DNA of 64,000 bases from Methylogaea oryzae (GTDB lineage Bacteria; Pseudomonadota; Gammaproteobacteria; Methylococcales; Methylococcaceae). Both the position numbers and the translations under genes were made by a program. Below, piece after piece: positions 54,886 through 63,141 of this stretch. Every line of letters starts with the position of its first letter. Within the stretch, counting starts at the first letter, position 1. The notes below the pieces were generated by a model. It searched no databases and was not told the DNA's origin. It saw only the letters and a list, made by a program, of their open reading frames with translations. The stretch is taken from NCBI RefSeq assembly GCF_019669985.1, contig NZ_AP019782.1:3714001-3778000 (forward strand). The letters are read 5' to 3'.

Positions 54886-56340
54886 CTAGAGCAGGACGAT
54901 GTCGTACAGCTCCTGGTTGTACTGGGCTTCGGCGCGGAACTTGATGCTCACCTTGAGGAACGACTCCAGTTCCGACACCATGTCGGCGTCCTCGTCCAGC
55001 AAGCGCTCCACCACTTCGTTGGAAGCCAGCACCATCAGTTCCTGCACGTTGTACTGGCGCACCTCGCGGATGATTTCGCGGAAGATTTCCAGGCAGACGG
55101 TTTCCGCCGTTTTCAGCACGCCGCGTCCGCTGCAGCAAGGGCAGGGGGCGCAGAGGATGTGCTCCAGGCTCTCGCGGGTGCGTTTCCTGGTCATTTGCAC
55201 CAGTCCCAGGGACGACACCTCGCTGATGGCGTTCTTGGCGTGATCCTTCTCCAGGCTTTTTTCCAGGGCTTGCAGCACCTGGCGCTTGTGCTCCTCGTCC
55301 TTCATGTCGATGAAGTCGATGATGATGATGCCGCCCAGGTTGCGCAGCCGCAGCTGCCGGGCAATGGCTTGGGCCGCCTCCAGGTTGGTCTTGAAAATGG
55401 TTTCTTCCAGGTTGCGGCCGCCCACGTAGGCCCCGGTGTTGACGTCCACCGTGGTCATGGCCTCGGTCTGGTCGAACACCAGGTGGCCGCCGGACTTCAG
55501 CTGCACCTTGCGCTCCAAGGCTTTCTGGATTTCGTCCTCCACGCCGTACAGGTCGAATATCGGCCGCTCGCCGGCGTAGTGCTCGATCAGCGGCGTGATC
55601 TCGGGGATGAACTCGTTGGCGAATTTGACCAGACGGGCGTGGGTTTCGCGGGAGTCCACGCGGATTTTTTCCACCTTGGTACGGTACAGGTCGCGCACCA
55701 CGCGGATGCCCAGGGGCAGTTCCTCGTACACCAGGGAAGGGGCCGGCGCGTCTTTGATGCGCTGCTCGATGGATCCCCACAGTTTGTAGAGAAACAGCAT
55801 GTCGGTGCGCAGGGCGAATTCGTCCACCCCCTCGGCGGCGGTGCGGGCGATGTAGCCGCCGCAGCCGTGCTCCAGCTGGAAGCTCTCCGCCCCGGCCTTG
55901 AGGCGCTGGCGCTCCTCCTCGTTTTCGATGCGCTGGGACACGCCGGACACGCTGTTGTAGGGCATGTACACCTGGAAGCGGGACGGCAGGGAGATTTCCG
56001 TGGACAGGCGCGCGCCCTTGGTGCCGAGGGGGTCCTTCACCACCTGCACCACCACTTCCTGGCTGTCGCGGAACAGGCCGCCGATGCCGGAACCGCCCAG
56101 GCGCTCCCGCTCGCGTCCGCTTAAGTCGGACTCGTGCAAAAACGCCGCCCGGTCCAGGCCGATGTCCACGAAAGCCGCCTGCATGCCGGGCAGCACCCGG
56201 CAGATGCGGCCCTTGTAGATATTGCCCACCAGGCCGCGCTTGCGGCTGCGTTCGATCATCACCTCCTGCAGCACGCCGTTTTCGACCATGGCCACGCGGG
56301 TTTCCGGCGGCGTGACGTTGACCAGGATTTCGTCGCTCAT
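54886..56340 (-). CDS. rng: Ribonuclease G
   Basis: Endoribonuclease of 16S rRNA 5' maturation and mRNA decay, 484 residues. It shows the S1 domain (GNIYKGRICRVLPGMQAAFVDIGLDRAAFLHESD), the 5' sensor region (EGVDEFALRTDML), the catalytic Asp residues in VDVNTGAYVGGRN and IIIDFIDMKDEEHKRQVL, and the zinc link (CAPCPCCSGRG). It lacks the long RNase E C-terminal tail. ATG 56340 overlaps the maf stop. The frame is open further upstream by chance. Confidence 0.96.
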   Translation of the reverse strand: MSDEILVNVTPPETRVAMVENGVLQEVMIERSRKRGLVGNIYKGRICRVLPGMQAAFVDIGLDRAAFLHESDLSGRERERLGGSGIGGLFRDSQEVVVQVVKDPLGTKGARLSTEISLPSRFQVYMPYNSVSGVSQRIENEEERQRLKAGAESFQLEHGCGGYIARTAAEGVDEFALRTDMLFLYKLWGSIEQRIKDAPAPSLVYEELPLGIRVVRDLYRTKVEKIRVDSRETHARLVKFANEFIPEITPLIEHYAGERPIFDLYGVEDEIQKALERKVQLKSGGHLVFDQTEAMTTVDVNTGAYVGGRNLEETIFKTNLEAAQAIARQLRLRNLGGIIIIDFIDMKDEEHKRQVLQALEKSLEKDHAKNAISEVSSLGLVQMTRKRTRESLEHILCAPCPCCSGRGVLKTAETVCLEIFREIIREVRQYNVQELMVLASNEVVERLLDEDADMVSELESFLKVSIKFRAEAQYNQELYDIVLL

Positions 56341-56990
56341 CGCGGCTCCATGATATTGCGCCCGTCCTCGCGGACGGGGAGATGGGATGAACCGGCGATC
56401 GCGGCCGCCCCGCCCAATAAGGGAATACCGGCTTTGCGCATCAGTTCGGCGCTTTCGAACAAGGGCAGGCCCACCACGCCGGAGAAGCTGCCTTCGATGC
56501 GCTCCACGAACAGCGCCGCGCGGCCCTGGATGGCATAGGCGCCGGCTTTGTCGCAAGGCTCGCCGCTATCCCAATAGGCCAAAATCTCGGCATCGCTCAG
56601 CGGGCGAAACCGCACCGAGGTGTCGCTCGACGCCCGCCAATGTTGCTGCGCCCGCAGCGACACGCCGGTCAGCACCCGATGACCGCGGCCGGACAAGCGC
56701 CGCAGCATGGCCAGGGCGTGTTCCCGGTCGCGCGGCTTGCCGAGAATTTCGCCGTCCACCACCACGGCGGTATCGGCAGCCAGCACCGGCAACGCGTCGC
56801 CGGCGGTTTGCCAGACCTGCCAGGACTTGGCTTCCGCCAGCCGCAGCACGTAATGCTCCGGTTCCTCTCCGGGCAACGGCGTTTCGTCCACGTCCGCCGC
56901 CGCCACCCGATGGGCCACGCCGATCTGATCCAGCAATTCGCGGCGGCGCGGCGAAGCGGAAGCGAGCACGATGAGGGGTTTGGCGAACAT
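56337..56990 (-). CDS. maf: Maf-family nucleoside triphosphate pyrophosphatase
   Basis: Hydrolyses non-canonical or dTTP/UTP-type nucleotides, 217 residues. LIVLASASPRRRELLDQIG is the substrate-phosphate loop, LAADTAVVVDGEILGKPRD carries the catalytic Asp, and CDKAGAYAIQGRAALFVERIEGSFSGVVGLPLFE is the C-terminal signature. The YhdE-type substrate preference is inferred. The C-terminal 20 residues (SSHLPVREDGRNIMEPR) extend beyond the fold. It overlaps rng by 4 bases. Confidence 0.94.
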   Translation of the reverse strand: MFAKPLIVLASASPRRRELLDQIGVAHRVAAADVDETPLPGEEPEHYVLRLAEAKSWQVWQTAGDALPVLAADTAVVVDGEILGKPRDREHALAMLRRLSGRGHRVLTGVSLRAQQHWRASSDTSVRFRPLSDAEILAYWDSGEPCDKAGAYAIQGRAALFVERIEGSFSGVVGLPLFESAELMRKAGIPLLGGAAAIAGSSHLPVREDGRNIMEPR

Positions 56991-56994
56991 GAAG

Positions 56995-57462
56995 TCAGCG
57001 ATGATAGGGGTGGTTTTGCACGATGCTCCAGGCGCGATAAACCTGCTCGGCCAGCAGGATGCGCACCAGGGGATGGGGCAGGGTAAGGAGCGATAGACTC
57101 CAACGCTCGTGGGCCCGTTGCAGGCAGGCCGGCGCCAAGCCGTCCGGCCCGCCCACCAGCAGGCAAACGTCGCGGCCGCCCGCCAGCCATTGCTCCAGCG
57201 CCGCCGCCAATTCGGGAGTGCCGCGCTGCTTGCCGGTCACGTCCAGGGCGACGACATGGCTGCCGTCGGGTATCGCCGCCAGCATGCGCTGGCCCTCGTC
57301 CGCCACCAGCCTGGCGATATCGCTGTTGCGCTGGCGCTTGGCCATGGGAATTTCCTTCAACGCCAAGCCGCACTCCCGCGGCAAGCGCTTGGCGTATTCG
57401 CCATACCCTTCCTCGACCCAAGAAGGCATGCGGGTACCCACGGCAATTAAATGAATACGCAC
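56995..57462 (-). CDS. rlmH: 23S rRNA (pseudouridine1915-N3)-methyltransferase RlmH
   Basis: SPOUT-class methyltransferase, 155 residues, acting on Psi1915 of helix 69. [84 protein letters not shown] (the trefoil-knot AdoMet site) and the C-terminal YHR are complete. It lies 4 bases upstream of maf. Confidence 0.96.
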   Translation of the reverse strand: MRIHLIAVGTRMPSWVEEGYGEYAKRLPRECGLALKEIPMAKRQRNSDIARLVADEGQRMLAAIPDGSHVVALDVTGKQRGTPELAAALEQWLAGGRDVCLLVGGPDGLAPACLQRAHERWSLSLLTLPHPLVRILLAEQVYRAWSIVQNHPYHR

Positions 57463-57563
57463 GGTCCGTTTTCTCCCCGCCCAGACCGGTGCAACAATAG
57501 GCCTTTCATGATGCCGCGATTATAGCGGAAGCCACCGTCAAGGAGCCTATCGCATCGAATTTG

Positions 57564-57597
57564 CAAGCCGCTTGGCGCTATCGGCGCAAACGGCTTG
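57564..57597. repeat. Imperfect hairpin in the rlmH/receiver gap
   Basis: CAAGCCG (57564-57570) and CGGCTTG (57591-57597) flank a 20-base GC-rich loop in the 270-base divergent intergenic region. Otherwise this gap shows no recognisable feature. Confidence 0.25.
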
Positions 57598-57732
57598 TCA
57601 TTTCCGCCTAAATTAGTCAGAATTTCACTGCGGCCAGATCAGCGAAACCGATGCCGCGCCGGAGGCGACCGATACGGACAGCCCTCCACCGAAACAGCCG
57701 GTCATAGGGCCATCATCGCGGAACCCGCCGAC

Positions 57733-58119
57733 ATGAACACTCGTCAGCGCATACTCATCATCGACGACGACGACGACCAGTGCACCTTGCTGTCGGAAAT
57801 CGCCGTGACCGCCGGGCTGGCCCCGATGGTCAGCACCGATCCAGCTCAGCTGCTGCGGCTGGCCGAACAGGATCCCGCCATTATCGTGCTGGACCTCATC
57901 ATGCCCAACATCGATGGCGTCGAAATCCTCAGGCAGTTGGCCCAGCTGAAATGCAAAGCGCGCATCATCCTGGTCAGCGGATGCGACCGGCAATTGCTGA
58001 ACGTGGTCGGCAAGCTGGCGTCCGCCCTCAAGCTGAACTTAGCCGGCCAAATCAGCAAACCCATCGACGTGGACGCCATGGAAGCCTTGTTCCAATCGTC
58101 GGCCCAGGCGGCAACCTAG
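57733..58119 (+). CDS. Stand-alone receiver-domain response regulator
   Basis: A 128-residue single receiver with no output domain. Conserved residues are in place: acidic D11-D13 (LIIDDDDDQ), phospho-acceptor D54 (VLDLIMPNIDG), Ser in ILVSGCDR and Lys in GQISKPID. It probably acts by binding a partner protein, as CheY-like regulators do. No kinase gene is nearby. ATG 57733 begins just before the fold; the frame is open upstream to 57595. It faces recG with a 4-base gap. Confidence 0.82.
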   Translation: MNTRQRILIIDDDDDQCTLLSEIAVTAGLAPMVSTDPAQLLRLAEQDPAIIVLDLIMPNIDGVEILRQLAQLKCKARIILVSGCDRQLLNVVGKLASALKLNLAGQISKPIDVDAMEALFQSSAQAAT

Positions 58120-58123
58120 TCCT

Positions 58124-60298
58124 TTACGCCTCGGCGTAGCGCTCCGCCTGCCCCAGCCAACGCGCCATCAACAACGGCGCGTGTTCGGGGCATTCCCGCC
58201 GCACGGTTTCCGCCGCCGCTTTCACCGCATCCAGCAGGGCTTGATCGCGGGTCAGATCGGCGATGCGGAACTGAATCTGGCCGGTTTGGCGCGTCCCCAA
58301 GACTTCGCCGGGGCCGCGCAGTTGCAAGTCCTTTTCGGCGATGCGGAAGCCGTCGTTGGTTTCGCGCAGGATACCCAGCCGCTCGCGCGCCAGGGCCGAC
58401 AACGGTGGCTGGTACATGAGCAGGCAATGGGCCTCGCCCGGGCCGCGCCCCACCCGGCCGCGCAACTGGTGCAACTGGGCCAAGCCGAGACGCTCGGCGT
58501 TTTCGATCACCATCAGGCTGGCGTTGGGCACGTCCACCCCCACTTCGATGACGGTGGTCGCCACCAGCAAATCCGCCTCCCCGCTCTTGAAGGCCTGCAT
58601 GACCGCATCCTTCTGCGCCGGCTTCATACGTCCGTGCACCAGCGCCACCCGCACGGCCGGCAAAGCTTCCGCCAAACGCGAAGCGGTGGCTTCCGCCGCC
58701 TCGCACTGCAACATTTCCGACTCTTCGATGAGGGTGCAGACCCAGTAGACCTGGCGCCCCTGTTCCGCCCAATGGGTGATGCGGTCGATCACCTCGTCGC
58801 GGCGCGCCGAGGAGATGACCGTGGTGGTGACGGGCGTGCGGCCCGGCGGCAACTCGTCGATCACCGACACGTCCAGGTCGGCGTACCCCAACATGGCTAG
58901 GGTGCGGGGAATGGGCGTGGCGGTCATGATGAGCTGATGCGGCGTAATGCCGTTGTGGGCGCCTTTCTCCCGCAAAGCCAGCCGCTGGTGCACGCCGAAG
59001 CGATGCTGCTCGTCGATCACCGCCAAGCCCAGCTTGGCGAAGCGCACGTGCTCCTGAAACAACGCATGGGTGCCCACGGCCACGCCGACACGGCCGGCCG
59101 CCAGATCGTCCAAGGCGGCCTGCCGCGCCGCGCCCTTGAGTCGGGCCGTGAGGCCGACCAGGCGCACCCCCAGCGGCTCCAGCCAAGCGCTGAAACTGCG
59201 CAGATGCTGCTCCGCCAGCAATTCCGTCGGCGCCATCAACGCCACCTGCCAGCCGCCGCTCAAAGCCATCAGCGCCGCGCAAGCCGCCACCACCGTCTTG
59301 CCCGCCCCCACATCGCCCTGCACCAAACGCAGCATGGGGCTGCCGGCAGCCAGATCCTCCCCCAACTCGCCGATTACCCGCCGCTGGGCGGCGGTCATGG
59401 CGAAAGGCAACGCGGCGGCGAATTGGTCCAGCACGCCCGGCTTCGCCTCAAGCACCGGCGCCGGCTGTCGTTTAATGCGTCCGCGCAGCTGGGTCAGACT
59501 CAAATGGTGAGCGAGCAACTCCTCGAACGCCAGCCGCTGCCGCGCCCGCTCAATGGCTTCCTGAAAGCCGCCGCGAAGCGGACCAGCTAAGGCTTCTTGA
59601 AAGCCGCCTTCCGGCTCCCTCTTCCCCAGGGAGAGGGCTGGGGTGAGCGCTTGCGCAGCATCACTCGTTCCAGAAGGCGGGCAGTGCAGGGTGATCAGCG
59701 CCTCGCTCAGGCCGGGCCAGCGGCGCTCCCGCCGGATAGACTCGGGCAGCCAGTCCGACAGTTCGTGCGCCTTGAGCAAATTCACCGCCTGGGCCGTTAG
59801 GCGCCGCAAGGTCTGCTGGCGCACGCCTTCGGTCAAGGGATAAACCGCGGTCAAACCGCCCTCGGCCGGCTCCATGGTCAGCGCATCGACGAAATGGTAC
59901 TCGGGGTGAACCATTTCCAGCCCGTAGAAACCGTTGCGCGCCTCGCCGAAACAAGCCAGCAGCGCGCCGCGCGCCAATTGCTCGCGCTGCCGCTGGGTGA
60001 AGTGGAAAAAGCGCAGATAAAGGTGGCCGGTGCCGTCGCCGATGCGGCACACCAGAGAACGACGCCCCTTGGGCACCAGCTCCGTCAGCTCCACCCGCCC
60101 CTGAGCCAAGGCGGACGACCCGGGCTGCAACGCGCCGATAGGAGTGACCCGGGTGCGGTCCTCGTAACGCAACGGCAGATGGAACAGCAAATCGCCGACG
60201 CTGCGGATGCCCAGCTTCTCCAGCTTGGCCGCCGTGGCCGCCCCGGCGCCTTTCAACGCCGCGACCGGCGTTTGCTCCCAGCTTGGGCGCTCGTTCAT
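58124..60298 (-). CDS. recG: ATP-dependent DNA helicase RecG
   Basis: Branch-migration helicase that reverses stalled forks, 724 residues. It has the wedge/OB domain (about residues 1-190), then SF2 motifs: Walker A GDVGAGKT, DEQH in LAVIDEQHRFGVHQR, ATPIPRTLAM, VYWVCTLIEESE, VHGRMKPAQKDAVM, TTVIEVGVDVPNA and QLRGRVGRG. About 25 extra residues in the wedge region (around residue 220, SGTSDAAQALTPALSLGKREPEGGFQ) look like a low-complexity insertion. Confidence 0.95.
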   Translation of the reverse strand: MNERPSWEQTPVAALKGAGAATAAKLEKLGIRSVGDLLFHLPLRYEDRTRVTPIGALQPGSSALAQGRVELTELVPKGRRSLVCRIGDGTGHLYLRFFHFTQRQREQLARGALLACFGEARNGFYGLEMVHPEYHFVDALTMEPAEGGLTAVYPLTEGVRQQTLRRLTAQAVNLLKAHELSDWLPESIRRERRWPGLSEALITLHCPPSGTSDAAQALTPALSLGKREPEGGFQEALAGPLRGGFQEAIERARQRLAFEELLAHHLSLTQLRGRIKRQPAPVLEAKPGVLDQFAAALPFAMTAAQRRVIGELGEDLAAGSPMLRLVQGDVGAGKTVVAACAALMALSGGWQVALMAPTELLAEQHLRSFSAWLEPLGVRLVGLTARLKGAARQAALDDLAAGRVGVAVGTHALFQEHVRFAKLGLAVIDEQHRFGVHQRLALREKGAHNGITPHQLIMTATPIPRTLAMLGYADLDVSVIDELPPGRTPVTTTVISSARRDEVIDRITHWAEQGRQVYWVCTLIEESEMLQCEAAEATASRLAEALPAVRVALVHGRMKPAQKDAVMQAFKSGEADLLVATTVIEVGVDVPNASLMVIENAERLGLAQLHQLRGRVGRGPGEAHCLLMYQPPLSALARERLGILRETNDGFRIAEKDLQLRGPGEVLGTRQTGQIQFRIADLTRDQALLDAVKAAAETVRRECPEHAPLLMARWLGQAERYAEA

Positions 60299-60409
60299 GG
60301 GCTAAAACATGGATTCCGTTGCGTTCACGGGCTGCTTTGTAACGCAAAACGCCTGGGCGGGAAAGCTCAATGGAGCGAGCGGCGCCGTTCCCGGTCCGCC
60401 GCCGTCATC

Positions 60410-61168
60410 TTATTGCCGCTGCAACAGCGCCTTGACCTGAGCGAAACCGCCGGAAGAGGGCGGCACAGGCAAGACATCGTAGTTGGGGAGTTCGTTATGC
60501 AACGCCTGGATGCGCCGCTGGCGCTGGCGTTGCGAGTTGGGGTCGTTGCTCGGCATTTTGGCGATGGCATCCAGCATGGCGCTGGCCGGATAACCGGCAG
60601 CGGTCAAAATCGCCAAGGCCATGCCGTCGGCCTCCATTTCCTTGCGCACATCCATGGCTTGCGCCAGGGAACCGACCATGCGGCTGGGCGCATAGCCTTC
60701 ATCGCTGTCGCCGCAGAAATGCGCCGCCAATTGGTGCCCCATCTCGTGGGCCAATATCGCCGCCACCTGCGCTTCGTTCTCCGCTGCCAGGATAACGCCG
60801 TCGGTCACGTAAGTACGGCCATTGCCGATGGAAAACGCATTCGCCGACTTGTCGCGCACGGCGCGAAACAACCAGTGCTCCGGCCAGTCGTAGGTCACGT
60901 ATCGACCAATGTCCAAAACACTCTGGCTTGGCGCCAAACGCTGCCCCAAGCTTTGCAAGTAAGCGCTAACCGCGTCCCCGGCGGTACGCACCGGCCATTC
61001 CTGGTCGATACGCTCCGCGGTTTGCTTGGCGCGAAGCACCTCATCGCCGCACAACGCCCATGCGGACTGGCAGCAAGACGACAGCAACGCCAACGCAAGA
61101 AGCGGCAAGCGGATTCGCTCCGCTTGCCGCTTCCGTATCGAGAGCGCCTTACGATAGGCCGCTATCAT
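60410..61168 (-). CDS. M48-family metalloprotease
   Basis: A 252-residue secreted or lipoprotein-like zinc peptidase. It has an N-terminal signal (LPLLALALLSSCCQSAWA) and the HEMGH site (H141, E142, H145) in VAAILAHEMGHQLAAH. The third ligand is probably Glu in RKEMEADGMALAIL. It has no membrane-helix or TPR domain. ATG 61168 overlaps the stop of the lipoprotein gene upstream (TGATG). The operon context with a Ser/Thr kinase and VWA protein is unusual for this family. Confidence 0.85.
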   Translation of the reverse strand: MIAAYRKALSIRKRQAERIRLPLLALALLSSCCQSAWALCGDEVLRAKQTAERIDQEWPVRTAGDAVSAYLQSLGQRLAPSQSVLDIGRYVTYDWPEHWLFRAVRDKSANAFSIGNGRTYVTDGVILAAENEAQVAAILAHEMGHQLAAHFCGDSDEGYAPSRMVGSLAQAMDVRKEMEADGMALAILTAAGYPASAMLDAIAKMPSNDPNSQRQRQRRIQALHNELPNYDVLPVPPSSGGFAQVKALLQRQ

Positions 61169-61791
61169 CAGTTCCCGACAACAAACACAGCTTGGCTGAC
61201 GTCGTAGCTGGTGCCCGATTGCACTTTGGTTTCCACCACATAAGTGCCTGGTTTGGCCGATTTGGGAATGGCGATGGTGGCGTTTACCGCATAACCGCCG
61301 GCGGCTTTTTGCGAATGGGTCGGCTCGCTGCTGGTCAACACCTGCCCGTCCTTCTTCAACGAATAGGACTCCACCACGTCGGAATTGGCCGTCCCTTGCG
61401 GCAGGGACAAAGAGTAATCGCTGGAAATCACCACCGATTGGCCCGCCGCCAGTTTCTCCGGCGTCGCCGTGGCTTTGTTCATTTTCACCAGCACCGCATT
61501 CGCCGACGGGGTAAAGCCGTATAACTGCTGATCCTGCTCGGCGGTACGTACTTGCTGAGTAGTGGCCGCCTGTACCAGTTTGACGGCGCCCCAACCCAAC
61601 GCTGCGCCGCCCACCGCGGCGGCGATGCCGTACCCCACATTCCCCGTGAGCAAGCCGGTGGTCAATCCGCCGGCCAGGGCGCCCAGGGCCGCGCCCTGCA
61701 TTTGCTGGCCTTCCTGGGTGGTGGCGCAACCGGTTGCCACCAAGCTGGTGCACAGCACCATAGTTACCGCGGTTTTTTTCATCGTAGCCAT
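61168..61791 (-). CDS. Glycine-zipper lipoprotein of unknown function
   Basis: A 207-residue precursor: lipoprotein signal with lipobox (VLCTSLVATGC), a glycine-zipper segment (ALGALAGGLTTGLLTGNVGYGIAAAVGGAALGWGAVKL, about residues 35-72) that could insert in a membrane, and a C-terminal beta-rich domain of about 120 residues (GTYVVETKVQSGTSYDVSQAVFVVG). GAGGAAAATC lies before ATG 61791. It sits between the VWA gene and the M48 peptidase gene and is coupled to the latter. Confidence 0.75.
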   Translation of the reverse strand: MATMKKTAVTMVLCTSLVATGCATTQEGQQMQGAALGALAGGLTTGLLTGNVGYGIAAAVGGAALGWGAVKLVQAATTQQVRTAEQDQQLYGFTPSANAVLVKMNKATATPEKLAAGQSVVISSDYSLSLPQGTANSDVVESYSLKKDGQVLTSSEPTHSQKAAGGYAVNATIAIPKSAKPGTYVVETKVQSGTSYDVSQAVFVVGN

Positions 61792-61824
61792 TTCTGATTT
61801 TCCTCTTCCTATGGTTTGTCTTGA

Positions 61825-62988
61825 CTACCGGGCCGCCGGTACGCCGGCCGGCACGGGAGCGACGGGGGCGGCTGGCGCCGCTGCGGAATAATACGGATTG
61901 CCGTCGGGCAAGGGCCGGAGCACGCTGGACAATTGCGCTTTGGCGGCTTGCAAAGCGGGTACCGGCGGCGCTTCGATCGCTTCGAAGCTGCTGGCGTCAT
62001 AATTGAATTTGCCGCTGCCGGACGGATATTCCACGCCCAACTTCAGCGCATGGGACTCGCCGTCCACCGGCAAATAGGACAGGAACGTCACCACGTAATC
62101 GCTCAGCAGGATATTTTGGATTTGCTCCATGACCTGCGTCATGCGGGTGATGGCGTCGCCGATCAGGAAATAAACGCCGAAGGAATTCTTCGACAAAGAC
62201 TCCAGGTTTTTGAAGTACTCCTTCGAAGTCTTGGAGTAGGCCACGGAATAAATGGGCACGGGTATTTTCAAATTCGTGATGCGCCCGTTCAGTTCCTCGC
62301 GCGACAAGGCGCTGCCTTCATCGCGGCCGTCCGAGAACACGATGACGGAACAAGAGGCGATATCGCTCACCGAAGAGGCCTCCGATCCCTGCGCGGTCAT
62401 GCCGCACAATTGCATGGCGGCGGCAACGCTGTCGTAAAGGCGGGTTTTCTGGCCGTCCACTCGAATATCGGCCAAACGGCGCACCACGGCGTTGCCGTCT
62501 CTTTCGAAGTTGGAGACCACATCGTAGCCTTCCTTGGTGTCGCGGATGGACAACACGGCGATCTCGTCCTGCGGCCGCTTGCCGGCGATGTAACGAACCG
62601 CGGCTTCCAGCGCCGCGTTAAAGGGCGCGCCGGCCATCGATTTGCTGGCGTCCAGCACCAGGACGGTGCGCACGGCTTCCTGGCGTTGGCGCAACGGCTG
62701 AATCACATACTGCCGCTTGGCAACATCGTAAGATTTACCCTTGACCATCAAGCCGACATTCAATTCGTTCAGGTTGACCAAAGGCTGCTGATTCTGGTCG
62801 AAGGTGCGGAAATACACCTGCACGTAGGGGTAAAGCGCATAGTTGGTTCGGTAAACCTTCAGGCCGTAGCCGCCCGGCGCGGCAAAACCGTAGCCGTCCG
62901 CTCCGGACACGGGAGCATAGGCCAGCGCCAACGCCGCCAGACCCAAGCAAAAAGAACGCAAAGACCACCTGTTGGACTTTCGCAACAT
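61825..62988 (-). CDS. Secreted von Willebrand factor A domain protein
   Basis: A 387-residue periplasmic or surface protein. It has a signal peptide (MLRKSNRWSLRSFCLGLAALALAYAPVSGADG), an N-terminal beta region (about residues 40-100) and a VWA domain with the MIDAS motif D113-x-S115-x-S117 (VLVLDASKSMAG) plus a second acidic block VIVFSDGRDEG. ATG 62988 is preferred over the in-frame ATG 63048, because GGAGAA precedes it and it starts the signal peptide. The Pro/Ala C-terminal tail is disordered. It follows the kinase gene by about 153 bases. Confidence 0.82.
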   Translation of the reverse strand: MLRKSNRWSLRSFCLGLAALALAYAPVSGADGYGFAAPGGYGLKVYRTNYALYPYVQVYFRTFDQNQQPLVNLNELNVGLMVKGKSYDVAKRQYVIQPLRQRQEAVRTVLVLDASKSMAGAPFNAALEAAVRYIAGKRPQDEIAVLSIRDTKEGYDVVSNFERDGNAVVRRLADIRVDGQKTRLYDSVAAAMQLCGMTAQGSEASSVSDIASCSVIVFSDGRDEGSALSREELNGRITNLKIPVPIYSVAYSKTSKEYFKNLESLSKNSFGVYFLIGDAITRMTQVMEQIQNILLSDYVVTFLSYLPVDGESHALKLGVEYPSGSGKFNYDASSFEAIEAPPVPALQAAKAQLSSVLRPLPDGNPYYSAAAPAAPVAPVPAGVPAAR

Positions 62989-63141
62989 ACTCGCTTCTCC
63001 TTCCTCGCTATTGTTTTGTTTAGCGCCTTGCTCGACGCCTTTCGTCATTCAACTTATCACACCCGCCGAGACAGAATATAGCCCATCCCCGGGCCATTCG
63101 ACGCGCAACAGCCAACACCGCAAAGCGCTCCGCCCCCTGAT

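Noticed and set aside
60410-61753. Apparent extension of the M48 peptidase through the lipoprotein gene
   Set aside because: The upstream part is the shadow of the glycine-zipper lipoprotein; a proper signal peptide begins at 61168.
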